A stretch of 64,000 nucleotides of DNA from Ignavibacterium sp. (GTDB lineage Bacteria; Bacteroidota; Ignavibacteria; Ignavibacteriales; Ignavibacteriaceae): assembly GCA_032027145.1 (NCBI GenBank), contig JAVSMP010000001.1, positions 3,477,116-3,541,115 of the forward strand, given 5' to 3'. Position numbers and translations under genes: made by a program. Shown in pieces: positions 1 to 8,272 of this stretch (position 1 is its first letter; each line of letters opens with the position of its first letter). A model generated the notes under the pieces. That model was not told the origin of the DNA. It ran no database searches and saw only the letters and a list, made by a program, of their open reading frames with translations.

Positions 1-1099
1 CAGAAGTTCCCTCATAAATTTCAGTTATCTTTGCATCCCGCAAATATCTTTCAACCAAATATTCGCGAACATATCCATAACCGCCGTGTATCTGAATTGC
101 ATCAAGTGCATTTTGTACAGCTACCTTTGATGCATAAAGTTTAGCCATTGCAGCTTCTTTATAATAAGGTTTGCCGGCATCCTTTGCTGCGGCTGCTTTT
201 AATGTAAGCAGTTTGGCAGCATCAACTCGAACTGCCATATCAGAGAGCATAAACTGAATAGCCTGAAAATTTGAGATTGTCTGCCCAAATGCTTTTCTTT
301 CTTTAGAATATTTTACTGCTGCATCAAGCGATGCTTCTGCAATACCGACAGCTTGTGATGCGATTCCGATTCTGCCGCCATTTAATGTATTCATCGCAAA
401 GTTAAAACCTTTTCCTTCTTCCCAAACCACATTTTCAGCTGGTACTTTACAATTCTGGAATGTTAATGAACAAGTATCAGAGCTTCTTATACCGAGTTTA
501 TCTTCTTTTACTCCATGTTCAAAACCGGGTGTTCCTTTTTCAACAACAAGTGTAGAGATACCTTTATGACCTAATTCTTTATTTGTAGTTGCCATAACTA
601 AAACATAATCAGCAGTAGTGCCGTTTGTTATCCAGTTTTTAATCCCATTTAATACAAAATAATTACCTTCTCTGTCGGCAGTTGTTTTTTGTTTTGTTGC
701 ATCACTGCCTGCCTCAGGTTCTGATAAAGCAAAAGCTCCAAGCTTTTCACCTTTGGCTAATGGAATCAGATATTTCTCTTTAACATAGTCTGACCCATAT
801 TTCTCCAAGCCATAGCATACCAATGAATTATTAACAGACATAATCACACCAACGCTTGCATCAACTTTAGAAATTTCTATCATTGCCAGAACATAACTGA
901 TAGTATCAAGACCCGCCCCGCCAAATTCAGGTGGTACCATCATACCCATAAAACCAAGTTCACCCATTTTTTTTACTATCTCATACGGAAACTCAGCAGT
1001 TTTATCTCTATGAACTGAAGAGGATGCAATTTCATTTAATGCAAAATCTTTTGCAGATTCCTGGATCATAAGATGTTCTTCAGTAAGATTGAAATTCAT
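1..1099 (-). CDS. Acyl-CoA dehydrogenase (C-terminus cut by window edge)
   Basis: FAD-dependent acyl-CoA dehydrogenase, which introduces the alpha-beta double bond in acyl-CoA during beta-oxidation or branched-chain catabolism, passing electrons to ETF. Reading the minus strand from the ATG ending at 1099 gives an uninterrupted frame of about 366 codons that runs off the window start. Typical segments are visible: an N-terminal helical part starting MNFNLTEEH, the FALSEPEAGSDA substrate/FAD region, KNWITNG, GGRIGIASQAVG, RKAFGQ, QIHGGYGY and, at the edge, ITEIYEGTS, whose Glu is the usual catalytic base of short-chain (bcd-type) members. Family length is about 380 residues, so only some 15 are missing. 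The start is supported by AAGGA just upstream. Substrate chain length cannot be told from the sequence. Confidence 0.93.
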   Translation of the reverse strand, partial: MNFNLTEEHLMIQESAKDFALNEIASSSVHRDKTAEFPYEIVKKMGELGFMGMMVPPEFGGAGLDTISYVLAMIEISKVDASVGVIMSVNNSLVCYGLEKYGSDYVKEKYLIPLAKGEKLGAFALSEPEAGSDATKQKTTADREGNYFVLNGIKNWITNGTTADYVLVMATTNKELGHKGISTLVVEKGTPGFEHGVKEDKLGIRSSDTCSLTFQNCKVPAENVVWEEGKGFNFAMNTLNGGRIGIASQAVGIAEASLDAAVKYSKERKAFGQTISNFQAIQFMLSDMAVRVDAAKLLTLKAAAAKDAGKPYYKEAAMAKLYASKVAVQNALDAIQIHGGYGYVREYLVERYLRDAKITEIYEGTS

Positions 1100-1254
1100 G
1101 GCAAATCCTTTTTTAATTTTAATAAAACATTTAATTTTAAATTGCTTGTTAATAGTATTTATTTTATCCAAAAATAAACTAATAATTCAAATGTATCAAT
1201 CTCGGGGAAAAACTGGTTGGTATTTTTGTCAAGAAAAACAATGAAGATCAGGTT
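1100..1254. promoter_or_regulatory. Divergent intergenic region, acyl-CoA dehydrogenase / rlmN
   Basis: This 155-base AT-rich gap lies between two divergent genes and must hold both promoters. I see an AAGGA ribosome site for the acyl-CoA dehydrogenase but no convincing -33/-7 pair and no strong palindrome. A short frame starting at 1241 (ATGAAGATCAGGTTATGA) ends inside the rlmN start and is probably incidental. Confidence 0.4.
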
Positions 1255-2367
1255 ATGACGGAAGAATTAAAAACAGAGGGTCCGGTAAGGAAAACCTTAC
1301 TGAAAGGACTAACTCCAAAAGAATTAAAAGATTTTTTTGTAGCAGCTGGTGAAAAAAAATTTAGAGGAGAGCAGTTATTTGAGTGGATATATGGGCATAT
1401 GGCGCAAAGTTTTGACGAAATGACCACACTACCAACTTACCTTAGAAAAAAACTAAATAATTACTGCGAGTTAAACTCTCTAACTTTGGTTTCAACACAA
1501 ACATCAAACCGAAGCGGAACAAGAAAATATTTGTTTAAAACTTTTGATGAACATCTGATTGAATCAGTAATAATTCCGGAACCAAAAAGAATTACTCTTT
1601 GTATATCTACACAGGCAGGATGCCCGCTCGACTGCCAGTTTTGTGCAACCGGACTGATGGGTTACAAACGCAATCTTAGTTCGGCAGAAATAATAGACCA
1701 GTTTTTGATGGCATCAAAAGAATTCGGCAAAAATAAGATTTCAAATATTGTTTATATGGGAATGGGAGAGCCGCTGCTCAATTATTCAAATACCTTAAAG
1801 TCACTTCAGATTTTTGCTGAAGAAAAAACAAGAGATATCAGTTTAAAAAGAATTACTGTTTCAACAGCAGGTATTGCCCCTAAAATTATTGAACTTGCTG
1901 ACAGCGGATTGAAGGCTAAGCTTGCATTTTCTTTACATTCTATGTTTGAAGAAACCAGAAGTAAAATAATGCCGATAAATAAAAAATATTCTTTGTCCGA
2001 AAACCTTGAAGCAATAAAATATTATACAAAACAAACAGATAGCCGTATTACATTTGAATATGTAATGCTTAAGGATTTGAATGACAGATCAGATGATCTA
2101 AATGCTTTGATAAAATTATGCAATTCAATTCCTTGTAAAATTAATGTTATTCCTTTTAATTCAATCGCACACATGAATCCAACAGGTTTTGCAAAAGAAC
2201 TTGAACCTTCACAAAAGTTTGTAATTGATGAGTTTGTAAAAACTTTGCGTGATAATAATATAACCGTAACAATTCGTTATACACAGGGAGATGATATTGC
2301 AGCTGCCTGTGGACAGTTAGCTAATAAAACAATTAGTGAATCTCTTTCTAAAGAAAAGACTAATTAG
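1255..2367 (+). CDS. rlmN: Dual-specificity RNA methyltransferase RlmN
   Basis: Radical-SAM enzyme that methylates C2 of A2503 in 23S rRNA and usually A37 of some tRNAs, acting in the cytoplasm. The radical-SAM cluster motif CxxxCxxC is present as C123, C127 and C130 (AGCPLDCQFCATG). Two further cysteines needed for the mCys mechanism are at C116 (LCISTQAG) and C352 (AACGQL), matching E. coli C118 and C355. SAM-binding GMGEPLLN is at about 170-177. The length, 370 residues, is normal for the family. The ATG at 1255 has no clear Shine-Dalgarno. The next gene starts one base after the stop, so the two are almost certainly co-transcribed. Confidence 0.97.
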   Translation: MTEELKTEGPVRKTLLKGLTPKELKDFFVAAGEKKFRGEQLFEWIYGHMAQSFDEMTTLPTYLRKKLNNYCELNSLTLVSTQTSNRSGTRKYLFKTFDEHLIESVIIPEPKRITLCISTQAGCPLDCQFCATGLMGYKRNLSSAEIIDQFLMASKEFGKNKISNIVYMGMGEPLLNYSNTLKSLQIFAEEKTRDISLKRITVSTAGIAPKIIELADSGLKAKLAFSLHSMFEETRSKIMPINKKYSLSENLEAIKYYTKQTDSRITFEYVMLKDLNDRSDDLNALIKLCNSIPCKINVIPFNSIAHMNPTGFAKELEPSQKFVIDEFVKTLRDNNITVTIRYTQGDDIAAACGQLANKTISESLSKEKTN

Positions 2368-2368
2368 T

Positions 2369-2929
2369 ATGCGAAAATTATCGCACGATGAGATATCACA
2401 AAACAGAAGCACTCTCGAAAACATTGAACTTGTAAAAAAACTTCCTGTAATTGTTCTTCTCAACTCTATCAGAAGCTCATATAATGTCGGCTCAATATTC
2501 CGCACTTCTGATGGCGCTATGATTGAAAAAATAATTCTCTGCGGATACACTCCGCATCCGCCTTTTGATAATTCTAATGAAGGCAATAAAGATGTTCTTA
2601 AAACTGCACTTGGTTCAACTAAAAGTGTTAAGTGGGAGTATATTAAAAATCCTATTGACGCAATAAAAAATCTTCGTGAAAATGGAATGAAGATATGTGC
2701 TTTGGAACTTACCGAAAACAGTAAACCTTATTATCATACTGAACAATACAACTTTCCTATGTGTCTGGTTGTGGGGAATGAAATTTCAGGTGTATCTCAA
2801 GAAGTTTTGAATCTTTGTGATTACTCAATCGAAATTCCTCAGTACGGGATAAAACAATCACTTAATGTTGCAGTTGCCTACGGAATAGCAATCTTTGAAT
2901 TAAGAAAAATATTTGATGGTAAGGTGTAA
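2369..2929 (+). CDS. TrmH/SpoU-family RNA 2'-O-methyltransferase
   Basis: SPOUT-class methyltransferase that methylates ribose 2'-OH in rRNA or tRNA using SAM; the exact target is unknown. The three SpoU motifs are visible: motif 1 LLNSIRSSYNVGSIFRTSDG with the catalytic Arg, motif 2 CLVVGNEISGVSQEVL, and motif 3 IEIPQYGIKQSLNVAVAYG. The open frame extends back to 2336 inside rlmN, but the ATG at 2369, one base after the rlmN stop (TAGTATG), is the more natural start and gives 186 residues, suiting a minimal single-domain SpoU enzyme. It forms a two-gene RNA-modification operon with rlmN. Confidence 0.9.
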   Translation: MRKLSHDEISQNRSTLENIELVKKLPVIVLLNSIRSSYNVGSIFRTSDGAMIEKIILCGYTPHPPFDNSNEGNKDVLKTALGSTKSVKWEYIKNPIDAIKNLRENGMKICALELTENSKPYYHTEQYNFPMCLVVGNEISGVSQEVLNLCDYSIEIPQYGIKQSLNVAVAYGIAIFELRKIFDGKV

Positions 2930-3087
2930 GGATTGATCTTTTATCGATCAAATAAAATCAATTTGTAAGAAATATAGTTCAAGATCTAAATGAGGGAAAG
3001 TGAAGTGAAATATTTGAAGCTAATATTTATATAATTATTTTTGTTTCCAAAAAGAAGTATATGTATCTAAAAGGGAATGGATGAATT

Positions 3088-3332
3088 ATGATTATTAATG
3101 ACGTCCTGAACAAGTTATTTTCAACTTGGTCTAATATTGCAGTAATGAGGGCATTAAGAAATTATGTTATGGGAGTCTCTGGAAATGAAGCTGCCCGTTT
3201 AGCAGGGTTGACCCCAAAAAATTGTTTAATTACTTTAAGTTTATTGAAAAACTCGGTGTTGTTATTCGCATAAGAGATCGAAGTGAACATTTATTCTTAC
3301 TCAATTGTGATCATTTTTTGTTAATGAAGTAA
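3088..3332 (+). pseudogene. Frameshifted winged-helix (HTH) regulator of NTase module
   Basis: From ATG 3088 the frame encodes a small DNA-binding-like protein with GVSGNEAARLAGLTPKN, typical of a helix-turn-helix, then ends early at 3273. Another frame (offset +2) from about 3240 carries the expected wing, FIEKLGVVIRIRDRSEHLF, ending at TAA 3330-3332, two bases before the nucleotidyltransferase start. The simplest reading is one 80-residue winged-helix protein broken by a single indel near 3235-3240. A sequencing error is possible, but the downstream partner gene is also broken. In related loci an HTH of this kind sits before, or is fused to, the NTase domain. Confidence 0.6.
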
Positions 3333-3334
3333 TC

Positions 3335-3703
3335 ATGCCTATTCTTACTTCAGAAAAGAAGTTTGTCGAATGCATATCAGCAGAAATAACAAAAGCCCTA
3401 AAGAAATATTCAATAAGTGTTTTTCTATTTGGGAGTGTTGCTCGGAAACAAGAGACGATTAAAAGCGATATGGATATTTGTATTATTTATAAAATGGCAT
3501 CTTCTAAAAAAATTTTTGAGGAAATTATTCCAACTTTGAGTATAAAATTATATAAAAAGTTTGGCGTGTCTTTAGCACCTTTTTATATATCAAAATCAGA
3601 TTTTGTCAAGAGAGCAAAAAGTAATAAGCCTCCAATCGCAGATGTGATTACTGGAGGTAAATATTTATGTGGAGAACAGATTAAGAAATTATTAAATGGT
3701 TAG
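3335..3703 (+). CDS. Nucleotidyltransferase (MNT/pol-beta fold) domain protein
   Basis: Small polymerase-beta-superfamily nucleotidyltransferase. The signature FLFGSVARKQETIKSDMDIC at about residues 32-51 holds the GS motif and the paired acidic residues (SDMD) that bind metal and NTP. MNT proteins of this type act as antitoxins that adenylylate or otherwise neutralise HEPN toxins (HepT/MntA systems), or as stand-alone NTases. The 122-residue frame is intact although its neighbours on both sides are broken. It starts 2 bases after the HTH stop and its stop overlaps the start of the HEPN-like frame at 3696, a three-gene operon layout. Whether it still has a function without its partners is unclear. 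Confidence 0.75.
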   Translation: MPILTSEKKFVECISAEITKALKKYSISVFLFGSVARKQETIKSDMDICIIYKMASSKKIFEEIIPTLSIKLYKKFGVSLAPFYISKSDFVKRAKSNKPPIADVITGGKYLCGEQIKKLLNG

Positions 3704-4102
3704 AAAAACAATAAGTAAAACTATCGACAAATCTCTGACAAAAAACTATAAGATTGTGGCAGATAATTTTTATAATGGAGCAGAAGTGGCAATAGAATAT
3801 GAATAATGGAACGCTTCAGGCGTATCGATTATTTATTCTTCAATTGCTTATTCTGATGCTATAAGCATTAGATATGGCGGAGCTAAATGCCCAGGAGAAG
3901 ATCATAATCAAACTGTAACTCTACTTAATGAGTAGTAACAAATACTTATGAAAACAAATAAGCAATAGTACAGTTAGAAAAAATAATTGCACATAAAAAC
4001 ATAGGTTCATACAGTGGTGAAACATATGATGAAAAAAATATTGAGGTTCTATGGAAAAATATCGTGAGATTTAAATTGTGGACTGAAGGTCTAATAGAAT
4101 AG
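3696..4102 (+). pseudogene. HEPN-domain protein, remnant with stops and frameshift
   Basis: From ATG 3696, overlapping the NTase stop, the frame reads MVRKTISKTIDKSLTKNYKI and then meets TAA at 3804-3806. The same frame continues as WNASGVSIIYSSIAYSDAIS and GGAKCPGEDHNQTVTLLNE until TAG at 3933. A third piece in another frame (3962-4102) reads IVQLEKIIAHKNIGSYSGET and ends VRFKLWTEGLIE. In order these match a HEPN helical bundle of the kind paired with MNT nucleotidyltransferases: WNA-x-GV, a helix with ADAIS-like residues, RGEDH-type loop, and a final Y...(R/K)F..W helix. At least two nonsense changes and one frameshift mean it is dead. The missing or altered residues should not be read as function. 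Confidence 0.6.
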
Positions 4103-4182
4103 TAAGAGAGATCTGTTATTCAAATTACTGCATTTATTTCTTTCTTATATGAATCAGATTTCTAAAACAATATTATATTTTC

Positions 4183-6312
4183 TTGTATAAAAAAGTTTTG
4201 TTTGTGAAAAACGACAATGATACAAAACCAAATCCCATTGAGCTTGAAGAGTTAAGAACTAAGCTGTTTGAAAATATTTTAAGTGCCACCTCGCACTTTA
4301 GAAAAGTAGAATTATACACAGCGTATTTTAATTCTATACTTAATCTTCAATCTGAAAGAATTTGCGAAGCCTTTCTAAAAGAATTTATTGAAGAATTTTT
4401 ATCTTCTGTAAAAAAGTTTGAAGTCTGCGGTACAGATCCGGCATATACAGAACATTTGGTTTTAATATTAACTTCTCTTGAAAATTTTAATTGTTTTTCA
4501 CCGGAACTTTCAACTATTGTATTTGAAAAGAATAGAATAAATACCCAATTAAGTTTACTTAATAACGTTCTTAAAGGTGAAGAAAATCCAACACCAAATG
4601 AACATAAAGCTTACTTTCCATTAATTGATAAGGAATCATCAACTGAATTTTACGGAATACTTGATTCTGTAACCATTAGAATTAATAAAAGTACAGATGC
4701 CGATAAGTTAATAATTGTACCAAGCGAAACTGATCTTGAAAAAAGAATTGAAACTCAGGTTAATACTTCCTGGAAACTTGCTCTTGATTTATCTAAAAAA
4801 TATTTAAAGAAATTATATAAGCATCACGAAGTCATAATCAGTTTTGATAAAAGATTGGGTTTTTATGAAGGCAACTCGCTTGGTATTGCATTAACAGTTT
4901 CTTTTCTTGAACAACTATTAAAATTTTATAATCCTGTTTATGTTATCAATATAAAAGAACAAACAGCTTTTACAGGCGGAGTTGATAACAAAGGTAAAAT
5001 CCTTACAACCGGTGAAGAAATAATTAAACAAAAAGTTAAGGTTTTATTCTATTCAGAAATTAAAAACTTTGTAATTCCTAAATGCGAAGAAACTTATGCT
5101 TATTTTGCTTTAACACAACTTCAAAAAGATTATCCCAAAAGAAAATTAAAAATAATTTCTGTTGAAGCTTTTACAGATGTAATAAACAGGCGTGATCTTG
5201 TTGATATAAATAAACAGAAAGTAATAGTAAGAACAGGAAAGTTTGTTAAGAAGAATTGGGCTGCAGTTTCTGCAATACTTATTCTTTCAGCAATTATTTC
5301 TTTTTTTGTAATAAGAGACATTGATACTAATCCATCATTTTTTTCATCTGATGGAAGAAAAATTTATATAAAAAATAAAAGCGGTAAAATACTTTGGGAT
5401 AAAAATATTGGTGTCCCGGAACATTTACTTAGGCAAGAAAATCATTTAAAATCATTAACAATGATTGTAGATATAAATTCCGATGGAGTTAACGAAGTAA
5501 TAACTGCCAGAGAAATATCTAAAGACATAAGTGATCCTTACATTAAATGTTATGATTATGCCGGTAATTTAATTTGGAAATATTCTTTTAAGGATGAGGT
5601 CGTCTCTGAGCTGGAAGAATTGAATACAGAATATAGTAGTTTATTGTGCGATACATTTACAGTTAATGGTGAAAAAAGCTTATTCCTGATATCAAACAAT
5701 TTAAATTCTTTTTCTTCTGCTATTTCACGAATCAGTCTCTTAGATGGCAGGAGACAGCCGGGAACGTTCTGGGCTTCGGGACATATAATGGGTGCATTTA
5801 TTAAAGATATTGATTCTGATAGTAAACCGGAAATTGTGGGATTCGGTTACGACAATGGATTTGAAGATATTGTCTTTTTTGTTTATGAAATTGATAGTCT
5901 GACGAAAGTAAGACCGACAACAGAGAAATATCTCATCAGAAATTATCCCGTTGCTGATATGAAATCCTACATCAGGTTTCCGAAAACAGACTATGAAATA
6001 TATCATCAAGTTAGAACACCAAGTCCGTGGAATGGCGGCTTTTCAGATGAAGAAGAAAGTCACAAGTACGCTTTCACATTTGCAAACGTTAAAAATAATT
6101 CCGAGCCAACAATTGGTTTCCGAATTGATTACAATTTTAAAGACATTGATATTGTAATCATAAGTAGTTATAGGGTGCAAAGAGATACACTTGTTGCTCA
6201 CGGAGTATTAAAACCGCCTTACACAGATACAAAAGAGTACTGCAATCTGATAAAAAGCAAACTACTGTTTTATAAAAATGAGAAATGGGTGAAGAGGGAA
6301 GAGTTGGAATAA
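4183..6312 (+). CDS. Lon (S16)-like protease domain / TM / FG-GAP-like sensor protein
   Basis: Unrecognised architecture. Residues 1-150 are a mostly helical region I cannot place. Residues about 185-345 resemble the Lon proteolytic domain: YEGNSLGIAL carries Ser232 where Lon has its nucleophile, FTGGVDNKGKILTTG matches the Lon MTGEI..G.VLPIGG strand pair, and Lys282 lies 17 residues before the P of FVIP, the same spacing as the Lon catalytic Lys to its VLIP. There is no AAA+ domain. A hydrophobic helix follows (about 359-378). The C-terminal part has two DxNxDG-like calcium loops, DINSDGVNEVI (430-440) and DIDSDSKPEIV (542-552), as in FG-GAP/VCBS propellers. So the protease side is probably cytoplasmic and the propeller-like part periplasmic. 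No ATG is available: the frame opens at TTG 4183, with GTG 4204 as an alternative, so the N-terminus may be truncated at the junction with the decayed module. Its 3' end recurs at 8840-9082. Confidence 0.6.
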   Translation: MYKKVLFVKNDNDTKPNPIELEELRTKLFENILSATSHFRKVELYTAYFNSILNLQSERICEAFLKEFIEEFLSSVKKFEVCGTDPAYTEHLVLILTSLENFNCFSPELSTIVFEKNRINTQLSLLNNVLKGEENPTPNEHKAYFPLIDKESSTEFYGILDSVTIRINKSTDADKLIIVPSETDLEKRIETQVNTSWKLALDLSKKYLKKLYKHHEVIISFDKRLGFYEGNSLGIALTVSFLEQLLKFYNPVYVINIKEQTAFTGGVDNKGKILTTGEEIIKQKVKVLFYSEIKNFVIPKCEETYAYFALTQLQKDYPKRKLKIISVEAFTDVINRRDLVDINKQKVIVRTGKFVKKNWAAVSAILILSAIISFFVIRDIDTNPSFFSSDGRKIYIKNKSGKILWDKNIGVPEHLLRQENHLKSLTMIVDINSDGVNEVITAREISKDISDPYIKCYDYAGNLIWKYSFKDEVVSELEELNTEYSSLLCDTFTVNGEKSLFLISNNLNSFSSAISRISLLDGRRQPGTFWASGHIMGAFIKDIDSDSKPEIVGFGYDNGFEDIVFFVYEIDSLTKVRPTTEKYLIRNYPVADMKSYIRFPKTDYEIYHQVRTPSPWNGGFSDEEESHKYAFTFANVKNNSEPTIGFRIDYNFKDIDIVIISSYRVQRDTLVAHGVLKPPYTDTKEYCNLIKSKLLFYKNEKWVKREELE

Positions 6313-6328
6313 AAAAAAGAGAATAGCC

Positions 6329-6361
6329 AAACCTCCGAGGTTTAAAAAACATCGGAGGTTT
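6329..6361 (+). terminator. Hairpin after the protease-like gene
   Basis: AAACCTCCGA (6329-6338) pairs with TCGGAGGTTT (6352-6361), a 10-bp stem with a 13-base loop, 17 bases after the stop at 6312 and just before the convergent gene. The U-tract is only TTT, so termination is likely but weak. A related, stronger hairpin follows the truncated copy at 9092-9125. Confidence 0.55.
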
Positions 6362-6378
6362 ACTAAGAATATTAATTG

Positions 6379-7815
6379 TTATTTTAAAAGCAGCATCTTC
6401 TTTGTTTCTATAAAACCTCCAGCTTTTAATTGGTAGAAGTAAATTCCGCTTGAAAGATAGCTTGCATCAAAGTCGATCGTATAATTGCCGGTCGATTGAT
6501 CTTGATTAACTAAGGTAACAACCTCTCTTCCTAGAAAATCAAATACACTTATCTGTACTTTTGTGAGTTGTGGGACTGCATATTTTATTTTGGTTATTGG
6601 GTTAAATGGGTTAGGATAATTCTGAGATAATGAATAATTCTTGATAGTTAAATCACCGATTTCATTTGCGATTGTAGTAATTTGTATTCCATCAATAGAT
6701 TTAAGGTAAAAACCTTGACTTTGTCTACTATCTTTTGATGCTATAATCCATTTTGCATTCTGAATGACAGTAGTAGGCGTAAATGTACCAGAAAAGTTGT
6801 TTCCTTGCACAGTTAAAGTTCCATCATTATTAAACGTTAGTGTAAAATTTATCATTTCTCCACTTACATAAGTTCCTATAGTATCTTTAAATGTCATATT
6901 TTGATTACCATTATCTTCAAAGTAATTAACAATGCCATTTCTAAAAACTATACCGTAGTTGTTGCCTTCGTAATTAGCCCAGCCATCTCCTATCCCAAAA
7001 AATGCAGCATCATAGTTAACACCACCCGAACTATTTATAATTTGTGCCTCAATATCAATTGATGTTCCTAGTGAAATTTGATAAATAGATCGGATTTCTC
7101 CCCAAGAATAATCATCAATGCTAAATGTAGCTAGATCTTCAAAACTAGGAAACCAAGAGCCCATATTCACATTTCCACTCCACCAATTACCTTCCCAATC
7201 TGCTGTAGTTATAATTTGTATTCCATCAATAGATTTAAGGTAAAAACCTTGACTTTGTCTACTATCTTTTGATGCTATAATCCATTTTGCATTCTGAATG
7301 ACAGTAGTAGGCGTAAATGTACCAGAAAAGTTGTTTCCTTGCACAGTTAAAGTTCCATCATTATTAAACGTTAGTGTAAAATTTATCATTTCTCCACTTA
7401 CATAAGTTCCTATAGTATCTTTAAATGTCATATTTTGATTACCATTATCTTCAAAGTAATTAACAATGCCATTTCTAAAAACTATACCGTAGTTGTTGCC
7501 TTCGTAATTAGCCCAGCCATCTCCTATCCCAAAAAATGCAGCATCATAGTTAACACCACCCGAACTATTTATAATTTGTGCCTCAATATCAATTGATGTT
7601 CCTAGTGAAATTTGATAAATAGATCGGATTTCTCCCCAAGAATAATCATCAATGCTAAATGTAGCTAGATCTTCAAAACTAGGAAACCAAGAGCCCATAT
7701 TCACATTTCCACTCCACCAATTACCTTCCCAATCTGCTACAAGTTTATTATTGAAACTTGGTTGTGAATAAATAATTGAGATAAAAATAAACAAAAGTAA
7801 GAATAATTTTTTCAT
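6379..7815 (-). CDS. Secreted T9SS-cargo protein with two identical 178-aa repeats
   Basis: Exported protein of unknown function. A signal peptide (MKKLFLLLFIFISIIYS) is followed by two consecutive 178-residue units, residues 27-204 and 205-382, each starting ADWEGNWWSGNVNMGSWFPS and ending SIDGIQI. Apart from the last residues the two look identical. The unit is beta-strand rich with many aromatic and Asn residues and resembles a jelly-roll (concanavalin-like) fold, but I cannot assign a family. Residues about 395-478 are a T9SS type-A sorting domain: NYPNPFNPITKI, VFDFLGREV, SGIYFYQL and terminal ETKKMLLLK. It is therefore likely to be carried across the outer membrane and anchored at or released from the surface. 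AAGGTGAT just upstream of ATG 7815 is a good ribosome site. It faces the protease-like gene tail to tail. Confidence 0.85.
   Translation of the reverse strand: MKKLFLLLFIFISIIYSQPSFNNKLVADWEGNWWSGNVNMGSWFPSFEDLATFSIDDYSWGEIRSIYQISLGTSIDIEAQIINSSGGVNYDAAFFGIGDGWANYEGNNYGIVFRNGIVNYFEDNGNQNMTFKDTIGTYVSGEMINFTLTFNNDGTLTVQGNNFSGTFTPTTVIQNAKWIIASKDSRQSQGFYLKSIDGIQIITTADWEGNWWSGNVNMGSWFPSFEDLATFSIDDYSWGEIRSIYQISLGTSIDIEAQIINSSGGVNYDAAFFGIGDGWANYEGNNYGIVFRNGIVNYFEDNGNQNMTFKDTIGTYVSGEMINFTLTFNNDGTLTVQGNNFSGTFTPTTVIQNAKWIIASKDSRQSQGFYLKSIDGIQITTIANEIGDLTIKNYSLSQNYPNPFNPITKIKYAVPQLTKVQISVFDFLGREVVTLVNQDQSTGNYTIDFDASYLSSGIYFYQLKAGGFIETKKMLLLK
6679..7738 (-). repeat. Near-perfect 534-bp tandem direct repeat inside the T9SS gene
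   Basis: Bases 6679-7204 and 7213-7738 match at a fixed offset of 534 bases with no difference found by eye; divergence is confined to a few bases at the junction, where one copy reads ATTGTAGTAA and the other CTGTAGTTATAA. The unit keeps frame (178 codons). Absence of even synonymous differences points to a very recent duplication or ongoing gene conversion. An assembly artefact cannot be excluded from sequence alone. Confidence 0.9.
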
Positions 7816-8039
7816 TATATCACCTTTTTAATTTTGAGTAAATCCTATTAACTACTAAGAATAAATAATTGAAAAAAGTTTAGGCTCGGAAAACAAATAA
7901 AAAATTTTTTAAGTTTCTTTTAGAAATATTTAAAAATCTTCAAATCGTGCATTTATTTTCATCCTTCAGTACACTCAGCCAATTGACAGATTGATAAAAA
8001 AGTCTGATAGGCTGGCTTATTTGCCCATTCCTGTAATAA
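7816..8039. other. Intergenic, upstream of the T9SS repeat gene
   Basis: AT-rich stretch between the start of the T9SS gene (-) and a small antitoxin-like frame (+). Apart from the AAGGTGAT ribosome site of the T9SS gene I see no recognisable operator or RNA gene. The T-rich tracts around 7900-7920 could be part of the minus-strand promoter. Confidence 0.4.
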
Positions 8040-8243
8040 TTGAGAATTTTTATTAGAAAAAGAGGGGAAAATGATGTGGTTACGGTTATTAAAAAGAAAA
8101 CCGGAAAAGAAAAAATTAAAGAGCTTTTAACTGCAATTGGTGGAAAAGAAAAACTGTTGATAACTTCCAGGTATTCGGGAAAACTAAAGCTAAAAAAGAG
8201 TCCGCTTGTAATTCAAAAGAAGCTTAGAAATGAGAGGAACTGA
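8040..8243 (+). CDS. Small basic protein, possible orphan antitoxin
   Basis: A 67-codon frame starting at TTG 8040; GTG at 8076 gives a 55-residue version that may be the real one. The product is very lysine-rich. Its C-terminus, SGKLKLKKSPLVIQKKLRNERN region, resembles the PL..QK.LR.E tail found in short antitoxins of PIN/VapC-type pairs, where it wraps the toxin. No toxin gene adjoins it, so it would be an orphan or a remnant. There is no clear ribosome site. It could also be non-coding; I hold the call loosely. Confidence 0.3.
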   Translation: MRIFIRKRGENDVVTVIKKKTGKEKIKELLTAIGGKEKLLITSRYSGKLKLKKSPLVIQKKLRNERN

Positions 8244-8272
8244 TTTAATTAAATATTATAAGATTAACTTTT

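Noticed and set aside
2930-2960. Hairpin TTGATC/GATCAA after the TrmH/SpoU gene as a terminator
   Set aside because: Only a 6-bp AT-rich stem with a 7-base loop and no T run; too weak to call.
6679-7738. The long direct repeat as a CRISPR or transposon
   Set aside because: The repeat unit is 534 bases, in frame and within a coding gene; there are no spacers, inverted ends or transposase.
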